From Batrachochytrium dendrobatidis JAM81 (taxonomy: Eukaryota; Chytridiomycota; Chytridiomycetes; Rhizophydiales), in assembly GCF_000203795.2 (NCBI RefSeq), contig NW_006281101.1, positions 1,141,279-1,205,278 on the forward strand: 64,000 bases of DNA. The letters run 5' to 3'. The translations under genes were made by a program, and so were the position numbers. Under the pieces are notes generated by a model. That model saw nothing but the letters and a program-made list of their open reading frames with translations, did not search any database and was not told the origin of the DNA. Shown one piece after another: positions 46,308-57,300 of this stretch. The stretch's first letter is position 1, and each line of letters begins with the position of its first letter.

Positions 46308-46577
46308 TTAGATATTGAATCCCATGGACCGCATACAGTCTTGATGTGCCTTGATCAAATCAGTGCACTGTTCTTCACCATTGAGAATAACGCATTCATC
46401 TCTGATTTGGCGAGTGTCTGGACAGGCACAGCATGGCTTACATTTGGGTTCTTGTTTTAAACTGGGTAAGCTGGGTTGCGTCGTTTCTGGAAAGGACTGA
46501 GTAGAGGATGTAGTGTTACCCATAGTTGTTGCTGAAAATGATCCAATGTTGATTGAATTGACGTCAGAATTTGCCAT
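46308..46577 (-). CDS. COX17: COX17 cytochrome c oxidase copper chaperone
   Basis: It is a single exon of 89 residues. The copper site KPCCACP is followed by two CX9C motifs (CPDTRQIRDEC and CTDLIKAHQDC) in the coiled-coil-helix-coiled-coil-helix fold, ending FNI. Human COX17 is 63 residues; the extra 25-residue Ser/Thr-rich N terminus is common in fungi. The protein works in the mitochondrial intermembrane space, giving Cu(I) to Sco1 and Cox11. Confidence 0.97.
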   Translation of the reverse strand: MANSDVNSINIGSFSATTMGNTTSSTQSFPETTQPSLPSLKQEPKCKPCCACPDTRQIRDECVILNGEEQCTDLIKAHQDCMRSMGFNI

Positions 46578-46919
46578 TTGGAAAATACTCGTTTAATCCA
46601 ATCAAATTGTTGTCACAGTTGTGGTGACGCAGAATGAACTACTAAACAACTCGGTTTTCCTTGATTTCCAGTCAATCTTGCAAGCCTTTTCCTTGTTGCG
46701 ATCCGTATGTCTTTGAAGCCTTGCAAAATATAAAACATGCTCAAATCCTCATGTTATTCTAGATAGCATTCCATTCCACAAAACAACCGACTCGTTAAAC
46801 ATGATCGGTCAACCATTCAACACATGTCGCGAGGATTGCATCTGCTCCATATTGTTCATTCTTGAACCCTGCAGAACATCATTTGAATATAATAATGGTT
46901 TCGTATGTCGAGTAATCCC

Positions 46920-47054
46920 AAACACCAAAAGATTGAGAATAAAGTCAATATGCAGTAGAAAAACAACACACATTTAACCATTGTTTATTCTGGAGCAAAA
47001 TAGTCAATTCAAGATCAATACAGAAAAGTGGTCCATTTTACGTGAATATGGCGG
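46920..47054 (+). mobile_element. TIR element copy I (3' fragment)
   Basis: Only the right part is clear: AGTCAATATGCAGTAGAAAA, TTGTTTATTCTGGAGC, and the end TTTTACGTGAATATGGCGG. The left part was not recognised. It lies in the spacer between COX17 and TMEM135; the remaining spacer (46578-46919 and 47055-47200) shows no gene. Confidence 0.55.
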
Positions 47055-47200
47055 TGAATACACATATTGATGCTTTTGATGCAATGAATACATCATTGTA
47101 AAATGAAATCAGGCTTTAATGGTTGATATCAGGTAAAACAATTTGCTCAGTTCCCGCTCGATAATAAATTTCCTTTGTTCATAGCCATGTCATGTCTTGT

Positions 47201-49744
47201 TCAGTTCACTCCAAAGTATCTAAACATAACCTTGCGGTATCTACACATTTCAAACAAATCCAGTAATTATTAAAACTAGACCACACGAGTCATGAAAAAT
47301 AAAAGAGTTGCAAACGTACCCTTCGTGAATTGAGCCAGGATCAGATTGATAAAGTGTCATGAGAACGCCAGTTGAAAGGCAGAAATACAAAGCTTCGCCA
47401 TTTCTGTCAATCCATTCACGAGTTAAAATCACTCAGTTGCACCCAAAAACCCCTGTTTGAACAGTACTAAAAATACAAAACCTACTTGATATACCGAGCG
47501 TATCCTTGTTTTGCCAAAGAATTGTAAAACGATTCTATAGCACGAGGAAGACAATACAAGGCTAGTTCCAGTCTTCTTCCAGGTACTTCAATCAATACCA
47601 TAGATCCAGCAACCATCCCATTGACATAGTACATCCACGGCAAATCTCTTCCTTTCAACCAACGAAACAAACAAGGAAGTGTCCATGCAGCTGTCACATA
47701 ACAAGTTAAAAACACTGTTGATCTCAAGATTGAAAATCCAAGATGAAACAAGGATCGTAATGGGCTATTGAGCACACGCTTTCCTCGAAAAATTAACATC
47801 ATGATGAGATTCAAAGGAGCATATAGAGACATGGCACGAAACCATTCACCCTTGAAGGACCATAGCACACTATACCAGCAATTAGTGCTGGCAGGATGCT
47901 GCAAGGCACAGGCAAGAAACTCGTGTGGCGTTTGAGTAATAAAGTCTTTGAATTTTTCAAAAGACTCTACAGAAACTCCTACAGGAACCGTTTCTGCAAA
48001 CGGAGTGCCTGGTGGTGCATCTAAAAACTTTGTGCTTTCCATATGAGTACAGGAACGAACAATATCTCCAAGCAATGCTATGTATTCACGAGGCCGTTTA
48101 GGCTGGAGCGATCGAATACCACCATGTGTAAGCAGAAACGAAAAGTACGAGTTCTATATAAAATTTATAAAATTGAAAATATGTCCAGCATTAGATTTTG
48201 GCAATGGTTCAATGTTTGGAGTCTCTTGATTCAATGTCATTTTGAGTCGACTGAGTTTTTTAAAGCATCACAACTTACTGCCAATGTTTCCGGTTCAGTT
48301 ACATACGCGTTCAAGATCTGACTGGACGACAACATCATGACCAATACAGCGCTTGCTTGACGAATAAGTTTTCGTAGTGGATGATGTGTGTGATGTTTAT
48401 CGTCCACATCATTGAGAATGAGCTCTTCGGCCCGAGTGTTTAGAGCTTGTATATGCAGACTATGCTGATCAGAGCGATGATGCTTGTGATTTAAAGCATG
48501 CTGGGTTTGATTTGAAGTTGCCTTGTCTGATAATGGACTTTGTACCAAATCCATATTACGATCACTGCCAAGTGAACCCATACAGTCGTTCTTTTTGGGC
48601 ATGTGAGTAGGTTCATGTAAGGTTTTGATTTGATTTACTCCGACCTTTTTGGAATCTATTGATGAAGAAAGCTCGTTAAAATCAACATCTGTAGTGCTAC
48701 TTCCTATCCAACTTCCATCACCAAGTTGAAATTGAGCCACATCGGCAGATTGAGGCACTTGAATTTGTAGCTGCTCATATTCTGAATCTGCATGACACTC
48801 TGCTGTGCAAGATTTGGACGGCACGATTGTATTTGGATTATGGTATCCAAGTTTTGCACTCCACCGAGCGAGATAGGCTCGCCAGATCCATCTTGACAAG
48901 AAATGAGTAGTACGAGTGGACAAGTAGAGAGCAATCATGACTCTACGTGACTTGTTACTATCCAAAAGAAGACTGAATCCTGCCAATGTTCCAGCCATGA
49001 ATGAATTAAGCTTGTCGTTGCTGCCACAGAATGCTCGAAACGTGCAAAGAAACCCTTTATATGATGAGATGAAGACAGACATGAAGAGTGCAAACGAGAT
49101 TGTATCTTGCCCACCGATCCGTAGTAAAATTCGTGGCCTGTAATCAGTAGATTTAAAAAAACAGATAATGAGCAATACTGTTGGATATGAAACACTATTT
49201 CTGATTGCAGGGCAGCATTTACAAACAATATTGGCGACTCAAGATCCCAGTGACAGATTGGCACATTAGAGATATTTCATGTGCGCAAAAACTTACTTTG
49301 AAAAGGCTTTGCCGGTTAATAAAGCAGGGAAAAACCCAAGAGCATACTTGAGGCCATAAGTGACCACGAATGCACGAACGAACGCTCGGACAGTATTAGC
49401 GGTACATGTGCCATGGTGTTTGCAAATTAGACTCTTTCTATGGCCTTTTGATTCGAGTCGATGGAGATTATCACTACAAGATAAACAGTTGAACAACGCA
49501 TCAGTCTTGAATGAGTGCAGGATATCAATGGAGATTTGCATCGAGCATTTCACACATTGGAAGATTAGAACCAACGAATAGCCAACACTACTTACGCACT
49601 CAGTTGGCGCAGACGATGCTGTAAGACGGTAAAGGAAGAAACCAGCTTTTCAGTTTCTTGATCTGTTAGAGCCTGCGACAGCACCTGTGCGATACTTTCG
49701 ACGAAATTCTCCCATAAGCCTAAACTACTTTCCATTGATGTCAT
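47201..49744 (-). CDS. TMEM135: TMEM135 (PMP52) family multipass membrane protein
   Basis: There are six exons: 49744-49596, 49473-49297, 49137-48279, 48153-47486, 47403-47320 and 47240-47201, giving 658 residues. The family's Tim17-like repeats appear twice: KLNSFMAGTLAGFSLLLDSN with RRVMIALYLSTR, and NGMVAGSMVLIEVPGRRLEL followed by ALYCLPRAIES. A cysteine-rich N terminus (ICKHHGTCTANTVRAFVRAF) is also family-like. Reading straight through exon 4 meets TAG just after ATCAA; splicing there (donor GTAGGT) restores the conserved tail NGEALYFCLSTGVLMTLYQS and YRKVMFRYFGVN. TMEM135 sits in mitochondria and peroxisomes and affects organelle dynamics and lipid metabolism. A variable His-rich loop (about residues 220-330) is low-complexity. 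Confidence 0.87.
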
Positions 49745-50356
49745 GGCTTGGTAAGAATTGTAGATGCTTTCTAGAGCACCTTAAACTAGCTAGTAAAACA
49801 GATCTGGAATGAGTGTTGAATAGAAACTAGCAATGTTTATAAATAGAAAACCTTGACAAGTGCTTATTAGTAGGATATCAAGAGCACTGGATAACACCGT
49901 TTTTAAGAATAAAACAAGGCTGGTAACTCCAATGCACACGATCAGATCAAGCCATTCGTCCCTAGTCTTTCATGCCAAGACTCAATCCACTCATGACTGT
50001 GGATTCCTAAAAACTGGATTCAATGTAAATCTCATACCATCTTGTTGGCTATAGTCTATTATTATCTAAATAGCATCTGGTTGGGATTACCAACAGCATT
50101 ATATCTTGTCAACTGTCAAGATATAATACTGTTGAATAGGAAGATATGCACACTGGATGGCTTGATTTGAAGATGATCAATCCAGCAATAGAGTAAAGCA
50201 TACGATTGAGATGCTGTTACAATCCAGATACCAACATTGATATTTCAATGGATTGGCAGCTACAGTAGAATGATTTTGCTTGTTGATTCAACTTGATTTA
50301 TTGAAATCTATTCATCTTGCCAATTCACTCGACATTCCAAAGGGTTGAATCATCTA
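49745..50356. promoter_or_regulatory. Divergent promoter region (TMEM135 / type I membrane protein)
   Basis: This is 612 bp of AT-rich DNA between opposing start codons. A short imperfect palindrome, TCTTGTCAACTGTCAAGATA, lies at about 50103-50122. No gene was accepted. Confidence 0.4.
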
Positions 50357-51408
50357 ATGAAGACATTGTTGATATGTCCGTCATGTTCCAAAATGACGCT
50401 TCTGTTGCTACTACTGTTTTCAATGCTGTCAACACTGCTTGGTGTGGATGCAAGTAAGTTTGACCAACCTTTTAGCAACTCCTTCGAGTCTATATACTTT
50501 TATAAGCATATCTCTGCATATGGTATTCGTGACAAACTGATGAACCCATTCCTGCCAGAAATCTTCAAGTGGACTATCGATATTAATGATCTTTTACTCT
50601 TGTGCTGGAATAAACAACAGAAATTGTATGGTGGCAGCCAGACGACACGTCACCTTATCTACTCCGATGTTATGGGTTTCGCATACCAGCACCAGTCTGT
50701 GTGGACAATAACTTTGCTCTGAACCATATCAAGGCAGGCGAGCCATTGACACTAACAGTTTCCCGTGATGATAGAGCTACACCAGCTAGCATCACAGTTT
50801 TATTAAAAGAGGTAGTTTGTAATACTTGTCAACGCATCGCATAATTTTGTAAATCAGCACTAATAGTAAACCATTGATGGATAACACCAACGTGTTGATG
50901 CAATGGGAAATAGTATCAGGGAAGCAAAGTGTTTGAATACCCTAATCTTCCTCTCCATCTGGATGCATCTCGTCCATCTTTTGCAGTGGCAGTATTCACT
51001 CCTGCATCATCAATCTCTCCAGGCGGCTACCACATTATTATCAAAAGCATGACTCTTCCCTTGAATATCTGGATCGACTCACCAAGTGCGAATTGGACAC
51101 TCTCGGCACCAACTTTGAAGCAACTCGAAGAAACACGACAAAAGGAAGCTGCACAGGGACAGATCGGGAGTACAGTTACTGCAGGAGATCAAGTCAAACA
51201 AGCAGCAACAAGCTTACCTGGAATAGCTGTTGTCTCGGTCGTCCTGATTGGTGCAATAAGTGCATTAGTATGGACTTTTCTTGGACAAATCAAGAACTTA
51301 ATCCGCAAATGGACATTGAATGATAGCGGTAAGGCTGGCCAGTATGAACGGTTTAGAACCGATGAGGACGACGATATTATTGAAATGAACACTACATCGG
51401 AAGCATAA
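50357..51408 (+). CDS. Type I membrane protein with signal peptide, unknown function
   Basis: There are three exons: 50357-50453, 50690-50811 (start may be 50696) and 50920-51408, giving 235 residues. I do not recognise the family. A cleavable signal peptide ends near LLGVDA. A small beta-rich lumenal domain follows (FALNHIKAGEPLTLTVSRDD, PSFAVAVFTPASSISPGGYH) with an NWT glycosylation site. A short helix LKQLEETRQKEAAQ precedes one transmembrane helix at about residues 174-195, then a short basic and then acidic tail (TDEDDDIIEMNTT). The layout is like a secretory-pathway or cell-surface receptor or cargo adaptor. Confidence 0.72.
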
Positions 51409-51523
51409 TTCATTACTGGTTTATTGTGATCAAGCTTGAGATTTTATTTATTCAATCATGAACATTTCAAGATCAGATGCATTCTGATGTACTGAAGCAT
51501 GCTGACCGTTGATGTGTTTACAC

Positions 51524-52468
51524 TCAAAGTAAACAGTTCATTGCATGATACTGGGACAGAAGTTGATCCTGAGTCTGGCGATGAGATACAATATCTGATG
51601 GCTGTTTGGAAACAAACATGGAATTGGAAGACTCTTTAAACTCTTCGAGCATACTCAAAAATGATTCAATATCACTAGATGGCAATTGAGTAGCATCAGA
51701 CGAAATATGCTGAGTTGTATCCAGTTCAATCTTAAAATGAGTGCATGTTGGGTCTATTCCATGCTCACGCAGCCATACCTCTACATCTGCACCACCAATT
51801 AGCACAGTAGGCACAACAACCTTGATGTTTAATCCGCCGTTCTCGCATTCAGTGACACGCACATCAGATGCACCAGCAGCAAGCAATCTCTGAAGTGTAA
51901 GAGACACCTTGTGCATATGCTCGTAATGACGATCAGCAGCCGTTTGAATCTCCCGAATGTGATTCATGGACAAAGACTGCAAAGAAGGGGTAATGGATGA
52001 TGGTTTGGTAGAATGGTCATACAAATGCATAGTTATGAACACATCCTGTTGGTTTCCAGCAGTAGCAGGAGGTTCAGATATGTTGGGTTGATGGTCAATT
52101 GTATCAGCCAAGTCGTCAACAGGGGTTCTTGATTGGAATCTCAGCAAACCATCCAAAACAACCTGACGACGAAGTCTTGGGTCCAACGATTCCAACCAAG
52201 AGTTAGTATGAAGGGAATTCACAAGCGAAAATCGAAAGGTATTTAATGGAAGTTGGAATAACGAACGAGCAGGAGCACGAGTAGCATATAGTTGCCAGCG
52301 ATTCAAAGTTTTGCCAAAGAATAGAGGCAAGCGAGTGGAGACTTTGGCAGCAGAAAGAAGTTTTGGAGCAAGAGATACGGAAGTTTGCATAGGAATAGAG
52401 CCAAGACCCATGGCTGCCATCACCCTAGGCAGAGCCATGTTGAACAGTGACGCTATGCGACGAAACAT
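51524..52468 (-). CDS. Unrecognised protein, probably mitochondrial
   Basis: It is a single exon of 314 residues with ATG 52468. The first 90 residues are rich in Arg, Ser and Leu with almost no acids (MFRRIASLFNMALPRVMAAM), typical of a presequence. A helical segment follows (SMNHIREIQTAADRHYEHM), then an alpha/beta stretch RVTECENGGLNIKVVVPTVL with GADVEVWLREHGIDP. No family was recognised. The C-terminal 60 residues are acidic/Ser-rich. Confidence 0.68.
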   Translation of the reverse strand: MFRRIASLFNMALPRVMAAMGLGSIPMQTSVSLAPKLLSAAKVSTRLPLFFGKTLNRWQLYATRAPARSLFQLPLNTFRFSLVNSLHTNSWLESLDPRLRRQVVLDGLLRFQSRTPVDDLADTIDHQPNISEPPATAGNQQDVFITMHLYDHSTKPSSITPSLQSLSMNHIREIQTAADRHYEHMHKVSLTLQRLLAAGASDVRVTECENGGLNIKVVVPTVLIGGADVEVWLREHGIDPTCTHFKIELDTTQHISSDATQLPSSDIESFLSMLEEFKESSNSMFVSKQPSDIVSHRQTQDQLLSQYHAMNCLL

Positions 52469-52548
52469 GATGTTGAATAAAGCATGAAATTGACTTTATG
52501 ATAAGATTCACGTGATTTGATTCATGATCGCATTCACTCAAAATAGAA

Positions 52549-52866
52549 CATTTGCAGTCGCTTTGGTTTGGAATAAAGTGTTGGCTTCTTGATGGACATT
52601 CTCAATCAACAACGTTTATCATACAGAATCAAACCATCTTATTTTGGTATAACCATGCATTGTATGATCACAACAATCCAGATATTGATTTGATGTCAAT
52701 CCAACTTATTCTATTGTCTCCAAAAACTCGAATACATTCTAGTTTGACATAAAGATTGCGTGTCTCAGGAATGAATGATTTCATGCCAATCATCAGAAAC
52801 CAAATCAATGTTGATCAGTCATTTCACGAGACTAGTTTATTTAGTGTTTCATTTTACGTGAATGTA
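52549..52866 (-). mobile_element. TIR element copy J (inverted, diverged)
   Basis: On the minus strand it starts near ATTCACGTAAAATGAAACAC (52866 leftward) and carries the interior seen in copy H (GGTATAACCATGCATTGTAT on the plus strand). The outermost bases of the right end and the left limit are decayed. It ends 30 bp before the HEI10 start codon, so it forms most of that gene's upstream region. Confidence 0.6.
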
Positions 52867-52895
52867 AATTTGGGAGACACTTTCTTCAGTCTGTA

Positions 52896-54238
52896 ATGAC
52901 CGATCCAGTGTTACGATGTAACAATCTGCAGTGCAGACAAGTTTTATCTACAAAGGCTGTCATTACTACGTGCAGTCATGTATTCTGTATGGACTGTGGA
53001 TCATTAGCCTTTTCTCAAGCAATGGTATGGTGAGTTGATCTTTTTTTCGTTTCTCGCTCTATCCACTTCTAACATCTTGTTTAAACCATTAGTCCGGCGT
53101 GTGAGACATCCCTCACTCAGAGGTAATAACCTTATTCACTGTATACTGATATTTTTTAAACAAATGCATTGTACTTATACTGTTTATGTATAGAGATGAT
53201 ATTGTTGTAAGTGAACTGAATCCCACAGAAGACTACAAATCTAGTGTAATATCCGGTTTAAGGCCCGATTTGATCATCGAGATCGTTGGTCGTGCAATAA
53301 GCTTTTGGATGTACCAGGTTAGCCAAGAAGCTGCTTACCAAGCCATGGTGCGCAAAGATCTTGACGATCAATGCTCAAAGCTCGAACGGCAACTCCAGTC
53401 CCTCGTGCGCGAAGCAAATCAGGAAATTGCTGCTCTTCAAGAAAGCTTATCTTCTACTGTTAAAACAAATGAGTTGGAAAAACGCAGACACCATGAGCTT
53501 GCTGAACAGTTTGCTGAAAAAACCAGACAGTTTCAAAAGCTTCAGGCATTGTATGACAAACTAAAAAGAAAATCATTGGTGGCTCAGCAAAAAGATGGTC
53601 ATTCCACAGCTATTCCTGCAGATCTAACCCCATCTTCCAATTTCAACTATTCTCAGGTAGATTGAGATCAATCTGTTATTGTTCTATTGATTGAATCGCT
53701 ATACAAACTACTAAAATATACTTTCAACCTTTTCAACTTAGCACCCCCCTCACTTTGGCAATGCAAAACTGTCAACTCTTGCATCCAAAAATGTCCGTGC
53801 ACCATTTGGCGATCATCAAAAATTCATCGGTTAGTATGTCAAAATGCCATATTGAATCTTGTAAAATCACTCATTGGTATCTCAACATTAGGGGCACCTT
53901 TCCAACAAGAAGATCTTCGAATCTCAACTCCGCTACCTTTTCCTGAAACGGACAAAGATTCGAGTTTTCGATTTCAGCAACAACAGTCTATGCTCGGTTC
54001 AAAATTCTTTACAAGACAGTCTGGAGTCATCTCGAATTTATCTAACCAAAGAAAATCAAGTGGGCGTGAAAGTACATCTCACTTTATACTGAGCCTGCAG
54101 CCCCAAAAAGGACAGCAGGCATCACTATATCATTCCAGACGATTCAAACCATCGACAACTGCACAGTCATTTTCTGAAGATCCAGCAAGGTCCGTTGTAA
54201 ATGAATCACCTAGCGGATCTCATACTCGAAGCCACTAG
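52896..54238 (+). CDS. HEI10: HEI10/CCNB1IP1-like RING E3 ligase of meiotic crossovers
   Basis: There are five exons: 52896-53029, 53093-53122 (30 nt), 53194-53656, 53742-53829 and 53892-54238, giving 353 residues. A short RING lies at the N terminus: CNNLQC, ITTCSHVFCMDCG and, across intron 1 and inside the 30-nt exon, VCPACETSLTQR. Then come SELNPTEDYKSSVISGLRPD and GRAISFWMYQVSQEAAYQAM, the HEI10 hallmark. A coiled coil follows (EQFAEKTRQFQKLQALYDKL). The last 150 residues are Ser/Gln-rich. HEI10 (Zip3 in yeast) marks sites of meiotic crossover on the synaptonemal complex. The gene implies a working meiotic crossover pathway. Confidence 0.92.
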
Positions 54239-54387
54239 TTTATTTCTCAACGAGTACATATTTAATTCATCAAGCTCGGCAATCTAAAATGCATTCACAT
54301 ATCACGCAACAGTTTTGAAATTACGAGTTGAAAGACAAATGAATAAACGCATTGTGCATCTTAATCTGCAGAGTAATTGCAAAAAAA

Positions 54388-57300
54388 CTATATATTAAAA
54401 GTGAATTCAAAATTTTCCAGACTATGAATCTTGACTGCCCGATCACCAATCCATACAAACTTGACATCCTTGACCATACTGGAAAATGGAACATGTTCAA
54501 TAGGTGCACCGACATTGAAACTGCGGAAACATTTGATACTCCCTGCAGTTGATATACCTACGCCTGCACCAAGACTACTTACACCTGCAACTGAAAAAGC
54601 ACTACTAGAAGTAGCTCCACCAACAGAACTTATATTGCTATTTGATCCACTCCACGCATCCACCAAAGCGCCTAAAAATCCTACATGCAGCTGCCAGATC
54701 TTGACACAGTTTTCATTGATAGAGAACGTAGCCATAAGCTTTCCATCATTTGAGAATGAAACAGCATGCACAGGCCGTGTATGTCCACGTAAAATAAATG
54801 CTCTTGTAGCAGTTCTCAAATCATGAACAATAACAAACCCATCAGAGCTTCCTCCTACCGCAAGACGTTGGGTACCGGCGTGGAATGATACACTAGGATA
54901 GGTACGCACCAGTTCAGCAAAATTCACCGTAACGAGCTGTTGAAGTGCCTCGCGCATATTCGGCGTGTTCGGATCAAGTGTTTTAACCATAGCATCAACA
55001 ATACCAACCAAATAAGGATATAGTATTGCCGGTTTCTAAACAATCATATACATCCCAATAAAAAGCTATGTCAGCAAATAGTTGAAGGGTTCATCTAAAG
55101 TATCAATGAGTTGAACCCAATTAAAATGCACCTACTTTTGTAATAAACATGCCCAACAACTTCAAACCGCTGGTCCGTTCGGATGCCAGTCGAGCATGAA
55201 CCAAATCAAACGTGAGTGTGCTGATAAATAATCCAGCATTGATACTGGCAATATTGACAATCGCCTGTCGTGCCATAAGCATGATTGCAGGTGTGATGGA
55301 GGGCGGTTGTGACTGTCCAAATACTTGAAGTGAAGGAGATAAGGAAGTTCCAGGTGATGGTACAGCGGAACCGCCTGATTGACTAAAACCGGCAGGGATG
55401 ACTGTTATGGACATAGGTCCTCCACTTGGTGTGGTGGCTTGTATGGAAGATGGTATGGCAACTAGCCCTGTTTGACTTACAAGGTAACGCAGTACGCTTG
55501 CACCATTGATGTGTGGTTCCCAAATTGCAAATGCACGACCAATAAGCTCCATTGCTGTTAAACGATGCGAGCCTCGTAAATCCTCTCGAATAATCATATC
55601 CAATGACTCGGCAACCTCTTTGCAGACGTGAATATTTAGCGGAGAGAATGAACTAGATCCGATAATACCAAGAACAAGAGCTGCACGTAAATTCATTTTT
55701 GACATGCTCTTGCATATCCAGGGCACTGTAAAATCACGTCAAAAACAGTAATTGTCAATGGGCAATAAGAAATCTCATGGATTGAACACATGTTCAAGTA
55801 TTTGAAATCTATCCCGTGAAAATGCAATATTGACTTACAATAAGGCCGCCAATAAGACACGGTAGATGCTTTATCGCGCTCAGACATTTTGGTAATGGAT
55901 GATTCTAGTAGTACTCTTGACGACTCTTGAACATTTGCTAATTGAGAAAATGAAGAAAATCGCCAGGTTCAACCCGTTTATGGTTAATAAAATCTACAAG
56001 TGCTAGAAACAAATATCTGCATCTTACCAACAGGATCTTGCCAGTACTTTGCCAAAAACGCAATCGACGGAAAAACGTATTCATAGCCTACAAGATCTGG
56101 TAATCTAACACCATACAATGCCAGTAGCTGGCTCACTTCAGTTTCTAGATCAGTAGAAGATAAAACTGATCTGCAAAGCGAAACAATGGCCAACAATTTT
56201 AAAGCAGTCGTAAACTCTGACAGCCTCCATCCATTTTGAATAGATTGGAACAGTCCGTGCTTGGATGGAACGGGAAAAGACAAATACCCATTCGCACCTC
56301 GGAATCCCACTGAAGTACAACAGCTTGGAGGATAAAGATCAAGCTTATCTGAGCACATGCGATCGAGTTCAGGATCAAACCCCCATGAAAGCAGTGCAGA
56401 TAAAACAGCGTGAGTCATGACAGAGTCTGGAATTGCACCTCGTACCAACGAAAGAGGGCGTCCAGAATTGGATTTTCTCGCTGCTTGAGAGCCCTGAGAT
56501 GATTCTTCAATAGATTTACTTGGATTTATAGATAGTTTATGTGCCGACTTTTTACGACTAAATAATCGTTTCAAAGCAATACGCTTTGTTTGCGATGATT
56601 GAGGTGAAGGCGGTGTTTCAGTTGCTGCTGAATTAAATGGCGATGCAGCACTTCCCTTTCGCGATAATACAGGTGTGAGCACCCGCTCTCCATTAGCAAT
56701 CTCATCAATCAAGCGCTTGATGTTAACTTGATATACCAGCATAGTAGGAATCACTTGGGGTGAAGCAGTGACCGGATATATCGAGAGTGTTCGTCGAACA
56801 TTTGCCGCCAGATGCGAATCAAGCGATTGCCGACATTGTGCTTTAATCTCGCACCCGGATATAATATCGTGTGCCAATGCGCCAGTTACAATACGGTCCA
56901 AATGACCTGTTTTAGTCTGCCAGACATAAAGCGTACCGTCTATACACTCCACTACAAACATATCATCAAGCGGTCTCACATAGAATGCCTCGATAGCACT
57001 CTGATGACTAGCAAACTTGTACTGACAAACACCTTCATCAGCATCAATAATTGAAACAGAATGATCCAAGGCAACAGAAATCACAGATGCTTTAAACTTT
57101 GCTCCAGACTCGGAGGGCATCGGTGTAAAGGATATAACTGGCATCGAATGACACAAAAACGATCCAAGAAGTTCTCCAGAAGAAACATTCCACAACTTTA
57201 CAATTCCATCTCGAGATCCACTCAGCAGTCGTTCACGAACACCGTCCGTTCGAAAGTGTGGAACAAACAATGCAGTAATGGCATTTTTGTGACCACGCAA

